A program made the position numbers and the translations under genes. From Paulinella micropora (Eukaryota > Cercozoa > Imbricatea > Euglyphida > Paulinellidae), in assembly GCA_019918135.1 (NCBI GenBank), contig WBZZ01002453.1, positions 1 to 45,000 on the forward strand: 45,000 nucleotides of DNA. Direction: 5' to 3'. Numbering within the stretch: the first letter of the stretch is position 1; every line of letters starts with the position of its first letter. This document shows positions 34,899-45,000 of this stretch, one piece after another. The notes below the pieces were generated by a model. It was not told the origin of the DNA. It made no database searches and saw only the letters and a program-made list of their open reading frames with translations.

Positions 34899-36170
34899 AT
34901 TTCGGCCATAACTGTGTAGCTAGAGAAAATTTTTGGGGAAGCCAACGCGGGCGGGGAATTTTTGAGGTTTACATTTTTTTCCCCTCCCAGTTTTTTTCCC
35001 CCAAAATTTTTTTGTAACTACCTTCCAAATGCCGAAATGTCCTTCACCAAAAAAAATTTTCTTGCTGTGCCGCAAATGTCGGAGAAAATCCGTTACCCGT
35101 AAATTCCGGCACTGGTGGCACTTGTCGCGAAATCCACCGAAAAATCAAAACTCGTGAAAAATTTTTTTTTTTGTAAAGGACATTTCGGCAATAACTGTTT
35201 AGCTAGAGAAAATTCTTGGGGAAAGAAACGCGGGCGGGGAAAAAATAAAATGTGCAACAAAAATTCCCCGCCCGCCAATCTTTCCCTAAAATTTTTCTGT
35301 CGCTACCTTCCACATGCCGAAATGTCCTTCACAAAAAAAAAATTCTTTTGTGTGCCGCAAATCTCGGCAAATATCAGTTACCCGTAACCTTCGGCGTTTG
35401 CGCATTTGTCGTGAAATTCACCGCAAATTCGGAGCTGGCAAAAAAAATTTTTTTTTTGCAAAGGACATTTCGGCAATAACTGTTTAGCTAGAGAAAATTT
35501 TTGGGGAAAGAAACTCGGGAGGGGAATTTTTTTTGAACATTTTTTTCCCCTCCCAGCTTTTTTCCCCCAAAATTTTCTCTAGCTACTTTTGCAAATGCCG
35601 AAATGTCCTTCGCCCAAAAAAAAATTCTTATTGTGCCACAAATTGCGGCAAAACAAAAGCGTCCGTAAATTCCTGCACATGTACATTTGTCGCGAAATTC
35701 ACCGCAAAATTCGGAGCTGGCAAAATTTTTTTTTTTGCAAAGGACATTTCGGCAATAACTGTTTAGCTAGAGAAAATTTTTGGGGAAAGAAACGCGGGCG
35801 GGGAATTTTTGAGATTTACATTTTTTTTCCCCTCCCAGCTTTTTTCCCCCAAAATTTTTCTCTAGCTACTTTTGCAAATGCCGAAATGTCCTTCGCCCAA
35901 AAAAAAAATTTCTTATTGTGCCGCAATTTGCGGCAAAACAAAAGCGTCCGTAAATTCCGGAACTGGTGGCACTTGTCGCGAAATTCACCGCAAAATTCGG
36001 AGCTGGCAAAAAAAATTTTTTTGCAAAGGACATTTCGGCAATAACTGTTTAGCTAGAGAAAAATTTTGGGGAAGCCAACGCGGGCGGGGAATTTTTGGAG
36101 ATTTACATTTTTTCCCCTCCCAGTTTTTTTCCCCAAAATTTTTCTCTAGCTAAACAACTATTGCCGAAAT
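34899..36170. repeat. Five tandem units, each a long imperfect palindrome
   Basis: Palindromes at about 34899-35042, 35178-35327, 35463-35608, 35742-35891 and 36028-36170. Each begins near GGACATTTCGGCAATAACTG (unit 1 reads ATTTCGGCCATAACTG) and ends near TGCCGAAATGTCC, with inner arms AGCTAGAGAAAATTTTTGGGG and its complement. The loop side holds CGCGGGCGGGG and CCCCTCCCA. The starts are spaced 279-286 bases. The spacers also carry a shorter inverted pair around GCCGCAA/TTGCGGC and poly(A)/poly(T) blocks. No credible gene lies inside; the short open frames are by-products of the repeats. Related single elements lie at 15513-15660 and near 16900-17010. Confidence 0.85.
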
Positions 36171-36373
36171 CGCCCAAAACAAAAACTTGATTTGCGTGCC
36201 GCAATTTGCGGCAAATATCAGTTACCAGTAGCTTCCGGCACATTTGTCGCGAAATTTGCCAGGAAACAGCCAGTGAGCTAAATACCAAAGACTTCATCCA
36301 AAATAAAAGTTCTTTTAATTCTTTTTTCAGACTCTGTCGTTTTGTAGGTCTGATTTTGCGTGTGTTTCTTTTT

Positions 36374-37363
36374 TTACTTTGGGCAGCCACACCCGGCGCA
36401 AGCTGTGTGACCTGTGCTCCCCAAAAATTCTTCCACTCCTTTTTTTGGAACGCCTGTGTCAACAAATTTTGTTAGCACTCTTTTGGTCATTCTGCGTCGC
36501 TCTCGATCGGGCTCGTTTCTCGTCATGGTCCAAAGTATCGAATTCAGCTTGTCAGTCAGCTCCACAACCTCAGGCGCCATTCTCCAGCCTTGCAGTTCCG
36601 CGATCAGCTGGCGCGTTCCGTAATAACCCAGTTGGTAGCAGGCGCTTTCTAGATCGACGGGGGTTATGACCGCGGACAACGCTTTTCGCCAGTCGGCAGG
36701 CAAAAAAACGCTTGAACTCTTTAGGAACTTGTTCAGCGTGAGTATCGTATTGGGGTAGTAACGCCCAAACAAAGGCAGCCTGCCATATATTGCGTTTGTC
36801 AACATCTCGTCTAGTGTACGCGCTTGCTCTACACGGCCAACAAGGTACTGCGGGCTTTCGTTCAATAGCGCAAATAACGCTTCTGCTAAGGGCTGCTTCA
36901 CTGCGTCGGTGATGTCGTCCTGTGTGAAAGCTCTTCTCAATGTGCGGCCCTCCTGGTTTACCAATTTGACCAGTGGATCGTATTCTGGGCGCCAGGTCTC
37001 TTCGTCGTCGGTTGCGACAGTCAGCGAAATGCAAGCACTTACCTCTCGTTGCACTGGCTTGCCCAGCTTGTTATACCATTTGTGCATGGTCGTTTTCAAT
37101 TTCACCTCATCTCCAAATCTTGGCTCATCTACCTCGTAGCTTTCTGCCCTTAACCGAAGATCTTCATTTTTTATTTCGCTTTTTATTTCTTCTTCGTTGA
37201 CAGGTTGAACAGCCGCTCCCTGCCTGGAAGGCCATAACGGCGTGTTTAAAGGAATTTCCAGAGCTCTCAGGACGGCAATTCGCAGGTTATTGAAGCCATC
37301 CCAATTTCTCAGTTTAACCTTGCGTTCGATCCCAGATTCCACCAAAGATCCTCTGTCATTCAC
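36374..37363 (-). CDS. Hypothetical protein, 5' end unresolved
   Basis: A 329-codon intact frame with ordinary globular composition: an acidic segment (NEEEIKSEIKNED), W-Y/W-R pairs and a C-terminal C-A-G-C-G-C set. The boundary codon is GTG at 37363; upstream codons stay open to a stop near 37428 but hold no ATG. A TATA box on this strand at 37549-37555 lies about 190 bases away, and TCACTGTAG just before the frame resembles a splice acceptor, so a short first exon is likely. Downstream, ATTAAA on this strand at about 36315 fits a poly(A) signal. No family recognised. Confidence 0.6.
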   Translation of the reverse strand: MNDRGSLVESGIERKVKLRNWDGFNNLRIAVLRALEIPLNTPLWPSRQGAAVQPVNEEEIKSEIKNEDLRLRAESYEVDEPRFGDEVKLKTTMHKWYNKLGKPVQREVSACISLTVATDDEETWRPEYDPLVKLVNQEGRTLRRAFTQDDITDAVKQPLAEALFALLNESPQYLVGRVEQARTLDEMLTNAIYGRLPLFGRYYPNTILTLNKFLKSSSVFLPADWRKALSAVITPVDLESACYQLGYYGTRQLIAELQGWRMAPEVVELTDKLNSILWTMTRNEPDRERRRMTKRVLTKFVDTGVPKKGVEEFLGSTGHTACAGCGCPK

Positions 37364-37474
37364 TTCGTAGAAAGCTACAGTGACAGAGGTAATTGAATAT
37401 CCTTGTGCGCCGGGTGTATTTCTTTTTTACTTAATATTAATCTACCAGAAAAAAGCCAAGATATCTCATTATGT

Positions 37475-38607
37475 TCAAAAAAAAAAGAAGAAAAAAAAAT
37501 CCCCACCCCGCCAGCGTTCCCTCAACAATGTGTTTTGGCGCTCTTGCCTATATATCTCTGTACAGAAAAAAAAGGCACACAATGTAAGAAAAAAAAAAAA
37601 AATAGACGGTGGCTTTTTTGGGCGGGGCTGTCCGGGGAATGAGGCAAGTGATAATTTTTTTTCGGGAGCTGTCACTGGAGCGGGGGCGGTGACGGCGGCT
37701 CCAGCGGCGGCAGGTCCAGCGGCGGGGACTGCAGCACAAAGTCGGGCGGCAGCTCCGGCGGCAGCGCCAGCGGCACCAGCGGCGGCAGCGGCAGCTCCAG
37801 TGGCGGCGGCGGCGGGGAGGGGCACAAGGCGTCGGCGGGCTGTCGGGCCGTCGCTTTCTTTTCTTGGGGCGGGGGGCAGGAACCGCGCGTAACCCACGGA
37901 GCCCGCTGCGTGGCGGAGCGCCAGGGCCGACCTGCCGCGCCAGCCGGCCCCCGCGCTGACGGCCGACATGAGGTACACGTCGCCGTGGTCCAGCTGGATG
38001 CTCACTTCTCTGCCTACGGGGTGCGCGCCAAAGTACCAGTGCCAGTGCAGGCCCATGGCGGCGCCGAGCCTCGCGCCGATCACGCCGGCCAGGCCGTCGT
38101 GGCCGTGCGGCGAGATGCCCTGGCGGCGGTTGTTCGAGTACAGGTTGCCAAAGGCGGGGCAGTCGCGCGCCTCCGGGATCAGCCCCTCTACCCCGCGCTT
38201 CAGCCGGGCCAGCAGCGGCAGCCGCCCGAGCGGCACGGCGCCGTCGGCCTGGCCGAAGGCCAGGGTCTGGCAGTTCTTGAGGGGGCAGCCGCCGCGCACC
38301 GGGGCGGGCCACTCCAGCGCCAGCAACTCGTCTTGTAGCAGGCTGCTAGCGCCCGCTGGTAACGGCAAACCCAAAGCCATGGACCCCAATTCCATGAAAC
38401 GCCACACGCCACGCCTAATCAACAGCACGCAGGCGTCGCCTTCGGGCGGCCGATCGCCGGGCTCCAGCCCTAGCTCTGCCAGGTCGAGCAAGTACGTCTG
38501 CCACCTCAGCAGCCTGGCCCTGGCCGCGATCGCGCGTATAGTTTCGCCCGTGAAAAAGTCAGAGGGGGCGCGCAGGGCTCGAACGACACGGTCAGGGTGC
38601 GGAACAT
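37475..38607 (-). CDS. AlkB-like 2-oxoglutarate/Fe(II) oxygenase with altered HxD motif
   Basis: The domain at about 37890-38160 has the order seen in AlkB-related dioxygenases: NLYSNNRRQGISPHGHDG, then RLGAAMGLHWHWYF...PVG, LDHGDVYLMS and LRHAAGS. AlkB enzymes use Fe(II), 2-oxoglutarate and oxygen to remove alkyl groups from DNA or RNA. The iron-binding H-x-D reads H-G-H-D here, so the Asp is one residue late or replaced by His. The late H (LRHAAG) and the R/H region are kept. After the domain comes an Ala/Pro-rich tail of about 80 residues running into noncoding-looking sequence. The start is unclear: ATG 38607 is in another frame (a shift near the C5 run at about 38568 would join it), while the first in-frame ATG is 38395, inside the protein. 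Confidence 0.65.
37549..37555 (-). promoter_or_regulatory. TATA box, minus strand
   Basis: TATATAT in a GC-rich surround, about 190 bases upstream of the frame at 36374-37363. The distance implies a leader exon or intron. Confidence 0.4.
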
Positions 38608-39126
38608 GAGAAAGAAGAAAAGGAAAGTCTGTCAGTTTTTTTAGCTCCAGGTTTTTTTTTGTGTGCCACAACCGCAGACAAACCGTGCGGGAGAAAAGGT
38701 TTCCCGAGAGGAAATCTTCGCAAATGGTCCTACATCTAAAAAAAAAGAGCTTAAAAGGGGGGGGGGCCGGCCCCCCCCCTGCCTCCCCTCTGGCGTCGGT
38801 TTTTGGGTACTTTTTTTCCTGCGGCCCCCCCCCCCACCACAACTGGCCGGAAGCGTGCCGTCGGCCCCCCCCTCCCGTTTCTCTCTCTCTCTCTCTTTCT
38901 GGTTGTTCACGAGATCTTATTCCCCTCCCCCTTCCCATCCCTTGCGTACTGTTCCCGTACAAAGGCCCCCCCGCTTCCACGTTTCCTTGCTAGCACTAGT
39001 ACCATTTCTCGGGGGTTTGGTTGTCCCCAACTTCTTCGCGACCGCCGTTGGGTTTTTTTTCGGTGTCCTTCTCTCGCACGGGCGCTGCGAACAACCACCA
39101 AAACCAAAAAAAAAAGAGAGTAGCGA
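38608..39126. other. Noncoding spacer with G/C tracts
   Basis: No gene supported. G10-C9 run at about 38759-38780, C runs at 38826-38834 and 38866-38872, (TC)n at 38879-38898. The plus-strand leader of the gene at 39127 lies at the end. Confidence 0.5.
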
Positions 39127-40118
39127 ATGCAGGGCTTGCCCGAGCCCTGCCGTGTCAACTGGGACGGTACAGCGGCGCCTGGCAACGGCGCTCTATCTCG
39201 TCGTTTCGCGCTAGACGACGGTGCACGCAAGGCGCTGCTGCAAAGGCTCATCTGCACCCCACGGTTGCTAACGCAGACAGTAGACGACGTGCTGGCCGAG
39301 GGCTGGCAGCACTGCCCCGGGACTGAGCTGGCGATGCTGTGGTGCGTGTTCCACAAGAACCCGCACGGCATCCGGAGCGTGTGCACCAAGGGCCGCAAGG
39401 TCGCGTGGGCGCGGGGGCAGCTCGTGGCGGACCTGCTGTTAGAGCTAGGCGCCGAACCTGTCGAGTACGCCAGCCACAAGACCAGCGCCGAGCAATGGCT
39501 GTTTGTGCGGCGGTGCTGGGGCCGCGCGGCGCCCCACGCCCAACAATGCCTGCGAAAGCTGTTTGAAGAGACCACGCGGGCCGTGCACCGCAAGACAGTG
39601 GCCGCGCAAGCTCGGCGCGTGGCCGACGCGCTGCGCCTGTCGCAGGCCTGGTTGGCGACAGACTGTCGCTGCGCCTGGTCCCGCGCGGGGCGCAGCCCGT
39701 GCAAGATATTTCGTTGTTCCTGGACCGCGCCGCAATAGACCGCGGCCGCGTGCGGCTGTGGCTGCGGCTGTACCGCTGTGCGGGAGCCGAGCACGCGCTG
39801 AACTGGGTGCGCGACGACGACGGGAGCGGGTTGATCGAGGCGACGAGAGCCGACGGGCGCGATGCGGCAGCGCTGGCCGGGGTGGCGGGTGTGTCGCCCG
39901 CCTCGTACGTCCGCGTGGTGTTAGCGCGCAGGGGCGGCAGCCTGTGCGGGCTGCGCAGCACAGTGGCCTGGGTACTGCGAGGCGGACTGGAGCGGGCTCG
40001 ACAGCGGCCGCGAACGCTGGTACACGCACGAGCTCGCGCCCTGGTGTATAGAACGTCTGCGCTGGCCCGCGTGCGTCGCCACAGTGGTCGGCAGTACCTG
40101 GGGCCCGTACATTTCTAA
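39127..40118 (+). pseudogene. Hypothetical gene with one or two frame breaks
   Basis: ATG 39127 opens a frame of 203 codons with helical, Arg/Leu-rich sequence and a few tryptophans and cysteines. Around 39660 the protein-like signal passes to another frame (39699-40118), with continuous charged and aromatic sequence (SLFLDRAAIDRGRVRLWLRL). In the last 130 bases a third frame looks more protein-like than the second. So this is one gene of about 330 codons with breaks near 39660 and perhaps 39980, from decay or sequence error. No family recognised; no signal peptide. Confidence 0.45.
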
Positions 40119-40433
40119 GAATCAAAACAAAACGTCAGCGCGCGCAGAAACTCTCGGGGGGGCAAGAGGCAAAAGGAGAAGAGAGAGAGAGAAAAGCAGG
40201 GGAGGAGAGGGAGCAGGGGCGCGCAAAAAAATCTTAGCACGTTCCTCCTCTCTTCTCTCCCCCCCCCGCGGCACCAAATTTGGTGGTGAGGGAGGAGGGG
40301 ACGTGGGGGGGGGGCGAGGAGGCCGCGGAAAGAGGCCAACAAGGACTGCAGCTGGGAGTGTCTTTACAAAAAAAACAAGCATACTTTTAAAAAAAGGCAC
40401 CCAAAAAAAACAAGGGGGCCCCGTGCGAACCCG
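40119..40433. other. Purine-rich noncoding spacer
   Basis: (GA)n at about 40180-40192, C8 at 40260-40267, G9 at 40305-40313 and A-rich runs at 40368-40411. No gene supported. Confidence 0.5.
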
Positions 40434-43400
40434 ATGTTCACCGTCTATTTTGGAATTTACGAGCTTCGGAATAGCGTAGCTATTTGCTCCGGCGAGACGG
40501 TTTGTGTCGGGCCGGGCTCTGGACAAATTGCTACGATCTGCAACTGCAGTTTCCTTCCTGGGTCAACGTGGCTTCCCGGTCTACCGCTGATAACACGACG
40601 AACCAGTACTGCGGTTGCCGCCGTGACAATTATATTCCTTACTACTCTGCCGCCAATTCCAGAACGTGTGCGATGGGCTGGAATCCGTCTGCCACGAAGT
40701 GCAGCGCCGACAACGGGGGCTTCGATAGTGCCGCTCTAGTTATGACGGGCTGCCAGGGGCCCAAGACATGGTCACAATGTGACGCAAGCTGTGCGCTGGG
40801 CTGGTATCCCGTACCAACCCGGACTGTCCGCTATTTCAACAGTTTCCTTACCAGACGACGTCGGCCCCGTGTATGGCACGTGGCGGGACTGCGGTGTGAT
40901 AGCCGTGTGTCGGTGCCGTGCACGAACTCCACTTGTCACCCGAATGCAACGTGCTCGTATGACAGCGGGGGCTACTCTCTGTGCACGTGTAACGTTACCG
41001 CCTACTGGCAGAACAACGCGACCACCAAGGGCTTCGGTACTAACGGCTGCAACCGCATCCCGTGCCAGTGGGAGCTGCCGCGCGGGCCGACCTTCGGCTC
41101 GCAGTGCAACTACCTAACGACTGACGCCCCCAAGTGCACGCTGTTCTGCCAGGCAGGGTATAGGGACAACAACAACGGCACGGGCGTCGCGTACACGTGC
41201 CCGCAGGGCCGGCTGCTGCCGGCCGTCAGCGGCGGGCTGCAGTGCGTCGCCTACCAGGAGCAGGACTTTTTGGCTGGTCTTGGCAGGCTGCAGTACGAGA
41301 GCTTGATGATGGTTCCGGGCGCCGAGATGCAGTGGTACCAACCGCAACTGGCGCTGGGCGACCTGGACAGAGACGGGCTCGACGATGTCGTAATGACGTA
41401 CCGCAGCGGGCCAGAAGGCTCGGCCGACACCTACGTGTTTGTGAGCACGACAGCTAATAATACACAATTGTCTAAGCGCCTGACCGAGGCCCCTTAATAA
41501 GCCAGCCGATAGTCTATCAGGGCGCTATCTGGGGCTTGGTTCAACTGGGGTATGTACAAGCCAGCCGTTGGGACTGGCCGCCTCCCGCTGGCACGGACTG
41601 GGCTTTGTCAGCTAAATGGCCGCCGATCTACATGGATACTCGTTTACTGCCCCTTGAAGGTATCGCCTGTGTCAAACAGCCTCTTGTTTATGCTGCCTTC
41701 CTGCCCGAGAGAACTGTTTTGGGTCTCGCACCCGGGAGCTCGTGGTGCCATACCACTTGTACAACTTGTCCACCGCAGCGAGATAGACGGCGGGTTGGTG
41801 CCCTATACAAGGCCAACGACCCACCGTGGGGTTTGCCGCTGTGGCAAGAAAACCCTACCGGCCTGGGCCTGATGGCCAATGCAATTTGGCGGTGTGGCTC
41901 GAGAGCACAAATGTTTTGGCTGGCGGCTGTTGTGGTCGACCACGGACATAATTGTGCAGTGCCTTTCGGTCCCGTCCGCCGCGGCCGCGTTCGCGGTTAC
42001 GTCGACCGGCTCGCTGTTGTTTATCTCCACGACGGGCGACCCGCGCAACGGCACGTTCACTGTCGACGAGATAGCCACGGACGTGGGCCAGGTGCACTAC
42101 TGCGGCGGTAGCGCCAAGCCCAGGCTGCGGCTCGCGGTGTTGAGCCCAGCGGGAGGGCGGTGCGAGTGCTAGCCCAGAACCCCGTGAACGAGCGCGCTGC
42201 TTTTGACATCGTAGCTAGCCTACCGCTGCAAGGGTCGTCCGACACGGTGTTCATGCGCGTGGCGTGCCTGAAACTAAACCGAGACGAGCGCGAGGACTAC
42301 AACCTGTTGATCGCTCGGCTGCTGGCTGACCGGACGTCGCTGAACCAGTCGTCGTTCCTGATACGCCTGCCAGTGACACAGACTACGGGCGGTAGCGCGC
42401 TGCGGTTGCTGGACCGCTGCGCTTTTGTCAGATGCGCCGCCAACGCCACGTGCGAGCTGATCAATACGTGGCCGCGCTGCCGCTGCGCGGGTGGCCTCGT
42501 CGGGGACGGCGTGCGCTTCTGTGTGCCGCGCCCGCCGCTGCGGTCAGGCGGCAGCGGCCTGTACGTGCTGCGCCTCGGCAACCAGAGCGTCGCGACGGAC
42601 ACCACGGACCGGATCGTGCCGGTGGTGTGGCGCTGCCCGAACGGCGCCGACCCGCTGTCGTGGTGCACGGCGCGGCCGTCGTGCACCCTCGAGCGGGGGC
42701 TGCCGCAGCCCGCGGTGCCCAGGCGCGTGCCGCACTACTACGTCAACTGCCCCGACTGCCGCCTTGAGCTGTGGTACAACACGACTGAAGACGGTGACTG
42801 CTACTACCTCCTGTCAAGCGCCGGGTGGCCCGTGCTCTCTACGACCGCGACCCGCCTGGACGCCAGCTTCGTCTGGTCCGTCCTGGGCCCGCCGCCACTG
42901 GCCAACTCGGTCGTCGAACTGGACGGCAGCGGCCGGGCCGGACACTTGTGCTACCAGGCGCACGAGCTGCTGCAGAGCTACAGCTGCGCCTTTCCGTTCG
43001 TCCTGGGAGAATTGTCGGAACCACCCTCGGTGTGTTCGGCGTTGGCGCGCGTAACTGTGCCCTGCGGGCCCGGATCGTCGCAGATTTCTTGTGAGCTGCT
43101 CGCGGGCAGCACGCGGTACCGGTGCCGCGCCAACAGCTCAAATGCCTTTGTGCTCGACGGCGCGATCAGTGCTAGGATGCTGTCGGGCGACTGCGAGCTG
43201 TTCCGCCGGGCGTTCGAGCCAAACTTGGACTTCAACTGCAGCTGGCCCCTGGCCCCGGCACCGGAGCCCGCCTTCTGCGCGATTGCGGCGCACGACCCCA
43301 TGTGGCGCCTGGCCTGTTCTTCGGACACTTGGTGCGGGTCCGACGGCTGCGTCGGCTGTCCGTCCGCGGACGTGCAGCTGGCGCGCGCGGAAACGCGCGC

Positions 43401-45000
43401 GCGCGCCTCGGGCCGCGACGCGTTCTGGGCCGGCAGCGACGGCGCGGCGCTGGTAGCCAACTACCCCTGGCTGGCGCAAACGGCCGGGGGCGTGGCCGAG
43501 CTGCTGTGCCAGCAGTGTTTTCCGCCTGACGAATTCTCCGACTCTGCCCCCGACCGTGCTGTTACAGAACTGCCCTTACGCCTGTACGACCGAGACCTAT
43601 TCGCTGCTGGGTACGTCGTGCTCGTACCACGCCCTGCGCTGCACGCGGGACGGCGCGGGGTCGTACTTGTGCTGGTCCCTGACGGAACGGCTGGCCTGGC
43701 TGGCGCGCGGTGTGCAGGCCGCGGTCGTGGCCTCGGCTGCCAGCGGCGACTGCCGACAACTGCTGACCTGCAGCCGAGCGAGCTGCAGTGCTGCCGGCCG
43801 CCGCAACGCCTTGACGCAACGCCGCCAACCGCGTGGCAGGTCGGGGGCTGTGTCTTCCTCGTGGACTCGGTCGACAACTACGCGGCACCTACCGAGCCAC
43901 CGTCGTCCTGCGCTGCCGCTGCTGCTGCACCACCCCAGTACGAGCGCAACGTGACCTGGACGTGCGGGGCGACCTCTGTACAGTGCGCGCTCACTGCGCC
44001 GCAGGGGCAGACCAACGAGACGGGCGCGAGCTGTGCGGTTGCAGCAGGTCGAACGCTGGTGCCACCTGCTGCTGCCGGCAGCGGCTAACGCCAGCGAGGC
44101 CTGCTCGCGCCTCGTGCGCTACTGCGCAAGGGTTCAGCCGGACCTGGTGCGGCAGCAGCTGCGACGGGGTGGCCCTCCTCGACCGCGGGGTGCAGCGCCG
44201 TCCTGACACCGTCCGTGGCTCTGGCGTGTTCGTTAGGGCGCAACGTGAGCTGCGGGTCCGAGCTGTGCCTGGCGCAGCTGCCTGTATTTGTGGACAACGC
44301 CGCTTGGTGGCGCTGCGCCGCCGACCACCCTTGGTCCCGCCCCGCGCAATGGAGGGCGACGTGCGGGGGCCAATCGATTTCGTGCAGCGCGATGGCGGGA
44401 GGAGGACGCTACGTTTGCAGCGGCAACGGCCGCTGGCGCCTGTTCAACTGCACGGTGGACTACGCCGAAGCGTTGGCGCTCGGCGCGTGCGCTGCCGTGC
44501 TGGCGGCGTGCCCCGGCGACCTGCCGCACGCGCCCGTGAGCGCGAAAGCCACCAGCGACGGGACCGTGGTGTGGGCGAACGGGTGGCGCTGGTCCTGGCC
44601 GCAGGTACAAAGGCTGTTGGCCGGCCGCGGGCTCAGCTACTGCGAGTTAACCGTGGACGAGGACGTGTTGCGCGCGCCGGTGCCGCCCGCGTGTGCCGCG
44701 CGGCCAACGGCCTCTTCGACGATTTTAGTGCAGTACTGCAGCGCGCTGCCCGTGCACTGCCTCCCGCAGGACTTTGGCCGCGTGCTGCAGTGCGTGAACG
44801 AGTGCGAGCTGAGTGGCCAGTGCCGGACGGCGCGCCTGCCGGAGCTGCGCGGCGGCCGCTGGTGGGTGGACAGTTTGCAGGACGAGCCAAGCACCAGCGG
44901 CTGCTGGCTCAGCACAGACCTCGCGGGAGGTCTGTGCCCCGCGCTGCAGGGCCAGTGCGTGACTTACTGTGGGACGGGCAGCGCGCTGCAGGCACTCTCT
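40434..45000 (+). pseudogene. Very large Cys-rich EGF/FG-GAP glycoprotein gene, several frame shifts, continues past window
   Basis: Positions 40434-45000 are protein-like throughout but the best frame changes several times. Recognisable pieces: a Cys-rich N-terminal part; an EGF-like module at about 40920-41010 (CTNSTCHPNATCSYDSG pattern); an FG-GAP calcium loop D-L-D-R-D-G-L-D-D at about 41359-41397, as in integrin beta-propellers; a frame stop at 41497; a poorly resolved part to 42160; a second EGF-like module at about 42418-42530; then over 800 codons rich in paired cysteines, tryptophans and N-glycosylation sequons, open to the window end. Shifts are evident near 40560, 40830-40920, 41500-41880, 43550, 43820 and 44050-44200; several reverse each other. 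The ATG at 40434 lacks a clear signal peptide. A large secreted or envelope adhesion-type glycoprotein is likely; no exact family recognised. Confidence 0.55.

Noticed and set aside
35115..36153. Open frames of 75-150 codons with repeated MPKCPSPKK-like starts
   Set aside because: They follow the 283-bp palindrome units exactly and have lysine/phenylalanine strings from A and T runs; treated as repeat by-products.
34899..36170. Tandem transposon insertions with a transposase
   Set aside because: No transposase frame or target-site duplications seen; a non-autonomous fold-back origin remains possible and is kept as a finding.
8020..38900. Dinucleotide runs, (GT)n, (CA)n, (TC)n and (GATA)n, as functional elements
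   Set aside because: Ordinary microsatellites scattered through noncoding DNA; only the GT run after AATAAA at about 3175-3190 fits a known role.
1..45000. tRNA, rRNA or bacterial operon signals
   Set aside because: No cloverleaf with a conserved T-arm, no rRNA core sequence and no regular Shine-Dalgarno sites were seen; bacterial or phage origin rejected.

Overview
The window reads as part of a large, GC-rich eukaryotic double-stranded DNA virus genome, or an integrated copy of one. No gene in it places the lineage: I see no DNA polymerase, major capsid protein, packaging ATPase/terminase or RNA polymerase. Evidence for a virus-like eukaryotic replicon: genes on both strands, a D5-like superfamily 3 primase-helicase in two copies, a divergent protein kinase, tandem MYND zinc fingers, a kelch protein, and glycoproteins with signal peptide or EGF modules. 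Signals are eukaryotic: TATA boxes, AATAAA/ATTAAA poly(A) signals (several overlapping stop codons) and splice-like donors and acceptors. There are no Shine-Dalgarno sites, tRNAs or rRNAs. MYND gene families occur in some fish alloherpesviruses and D5 helicases in nucleocytoplasmic viruses, but neither assignment is secure. Noncoding DNA is full of C or G homopolymers (8-15 nt) and dinucleotide repeats.

Layout. 0.3-2.6 kb: a signal-peptide membrane protein, then a gene broken by frameshifts. 3.2-4.4 kb: two overlapping MYND genes (minus). 5.5-7.9 kb: a decayed gene joining an HNH-endonuclease-like front to a D5 helicase. 8.5-9.6 kb: a Ser/Thr-rich single-pass membrane protein (minus), then five palindromes at an exact 21-bp period. 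10.6-12.0 kb: long direct and inverted repeats. 12.2-15.1 kb: the intact D5-like helicase, whose 3' flank matches that of the decayed copy. 16-22 kb: a zinc-cluster protein, a kelch protein, an unknown 522-residue protein and a possible FtsJ-like methyltransferase. 22.8-25 kb: a 254-bp tandem-repeat gene and a small basic protein. 26-33 kb: a 968-residue protein with tryptophan-glycine repeats, an unknown 396-residue protein, a TMBIM/Bax-inhibitor-like membrane protein and a small Cys/His-rich protein. 33.2-34.7 kb: the kinase. 34.9-36.2 kb: a five-unit array of long imperfect palindromes. 36.4-38.6 kb (minus): an unknown protein and an AlkB-like oxygenase. 39-45 kb: a broken gene and a very large Cys-rich EGF/FG-GAP glycoprotein gene that leaves the window and changes frame repeatedly.

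How it fits together. The helicase pair, palindrome arrays and inverted repeats suggest replication functions. The AlkB-like, FtsJ-like, TMBIM-like and GW-repeat proteins would fit nucleic-acid repair, RNA modification, cell-death control and silencing interference. These roles are inferred from domain resemblance only. Many frame breaks may be true decay or base-calling indels; at least two lie at homopolymers, and the intact helicase carries a C12 tract inside its coding region.
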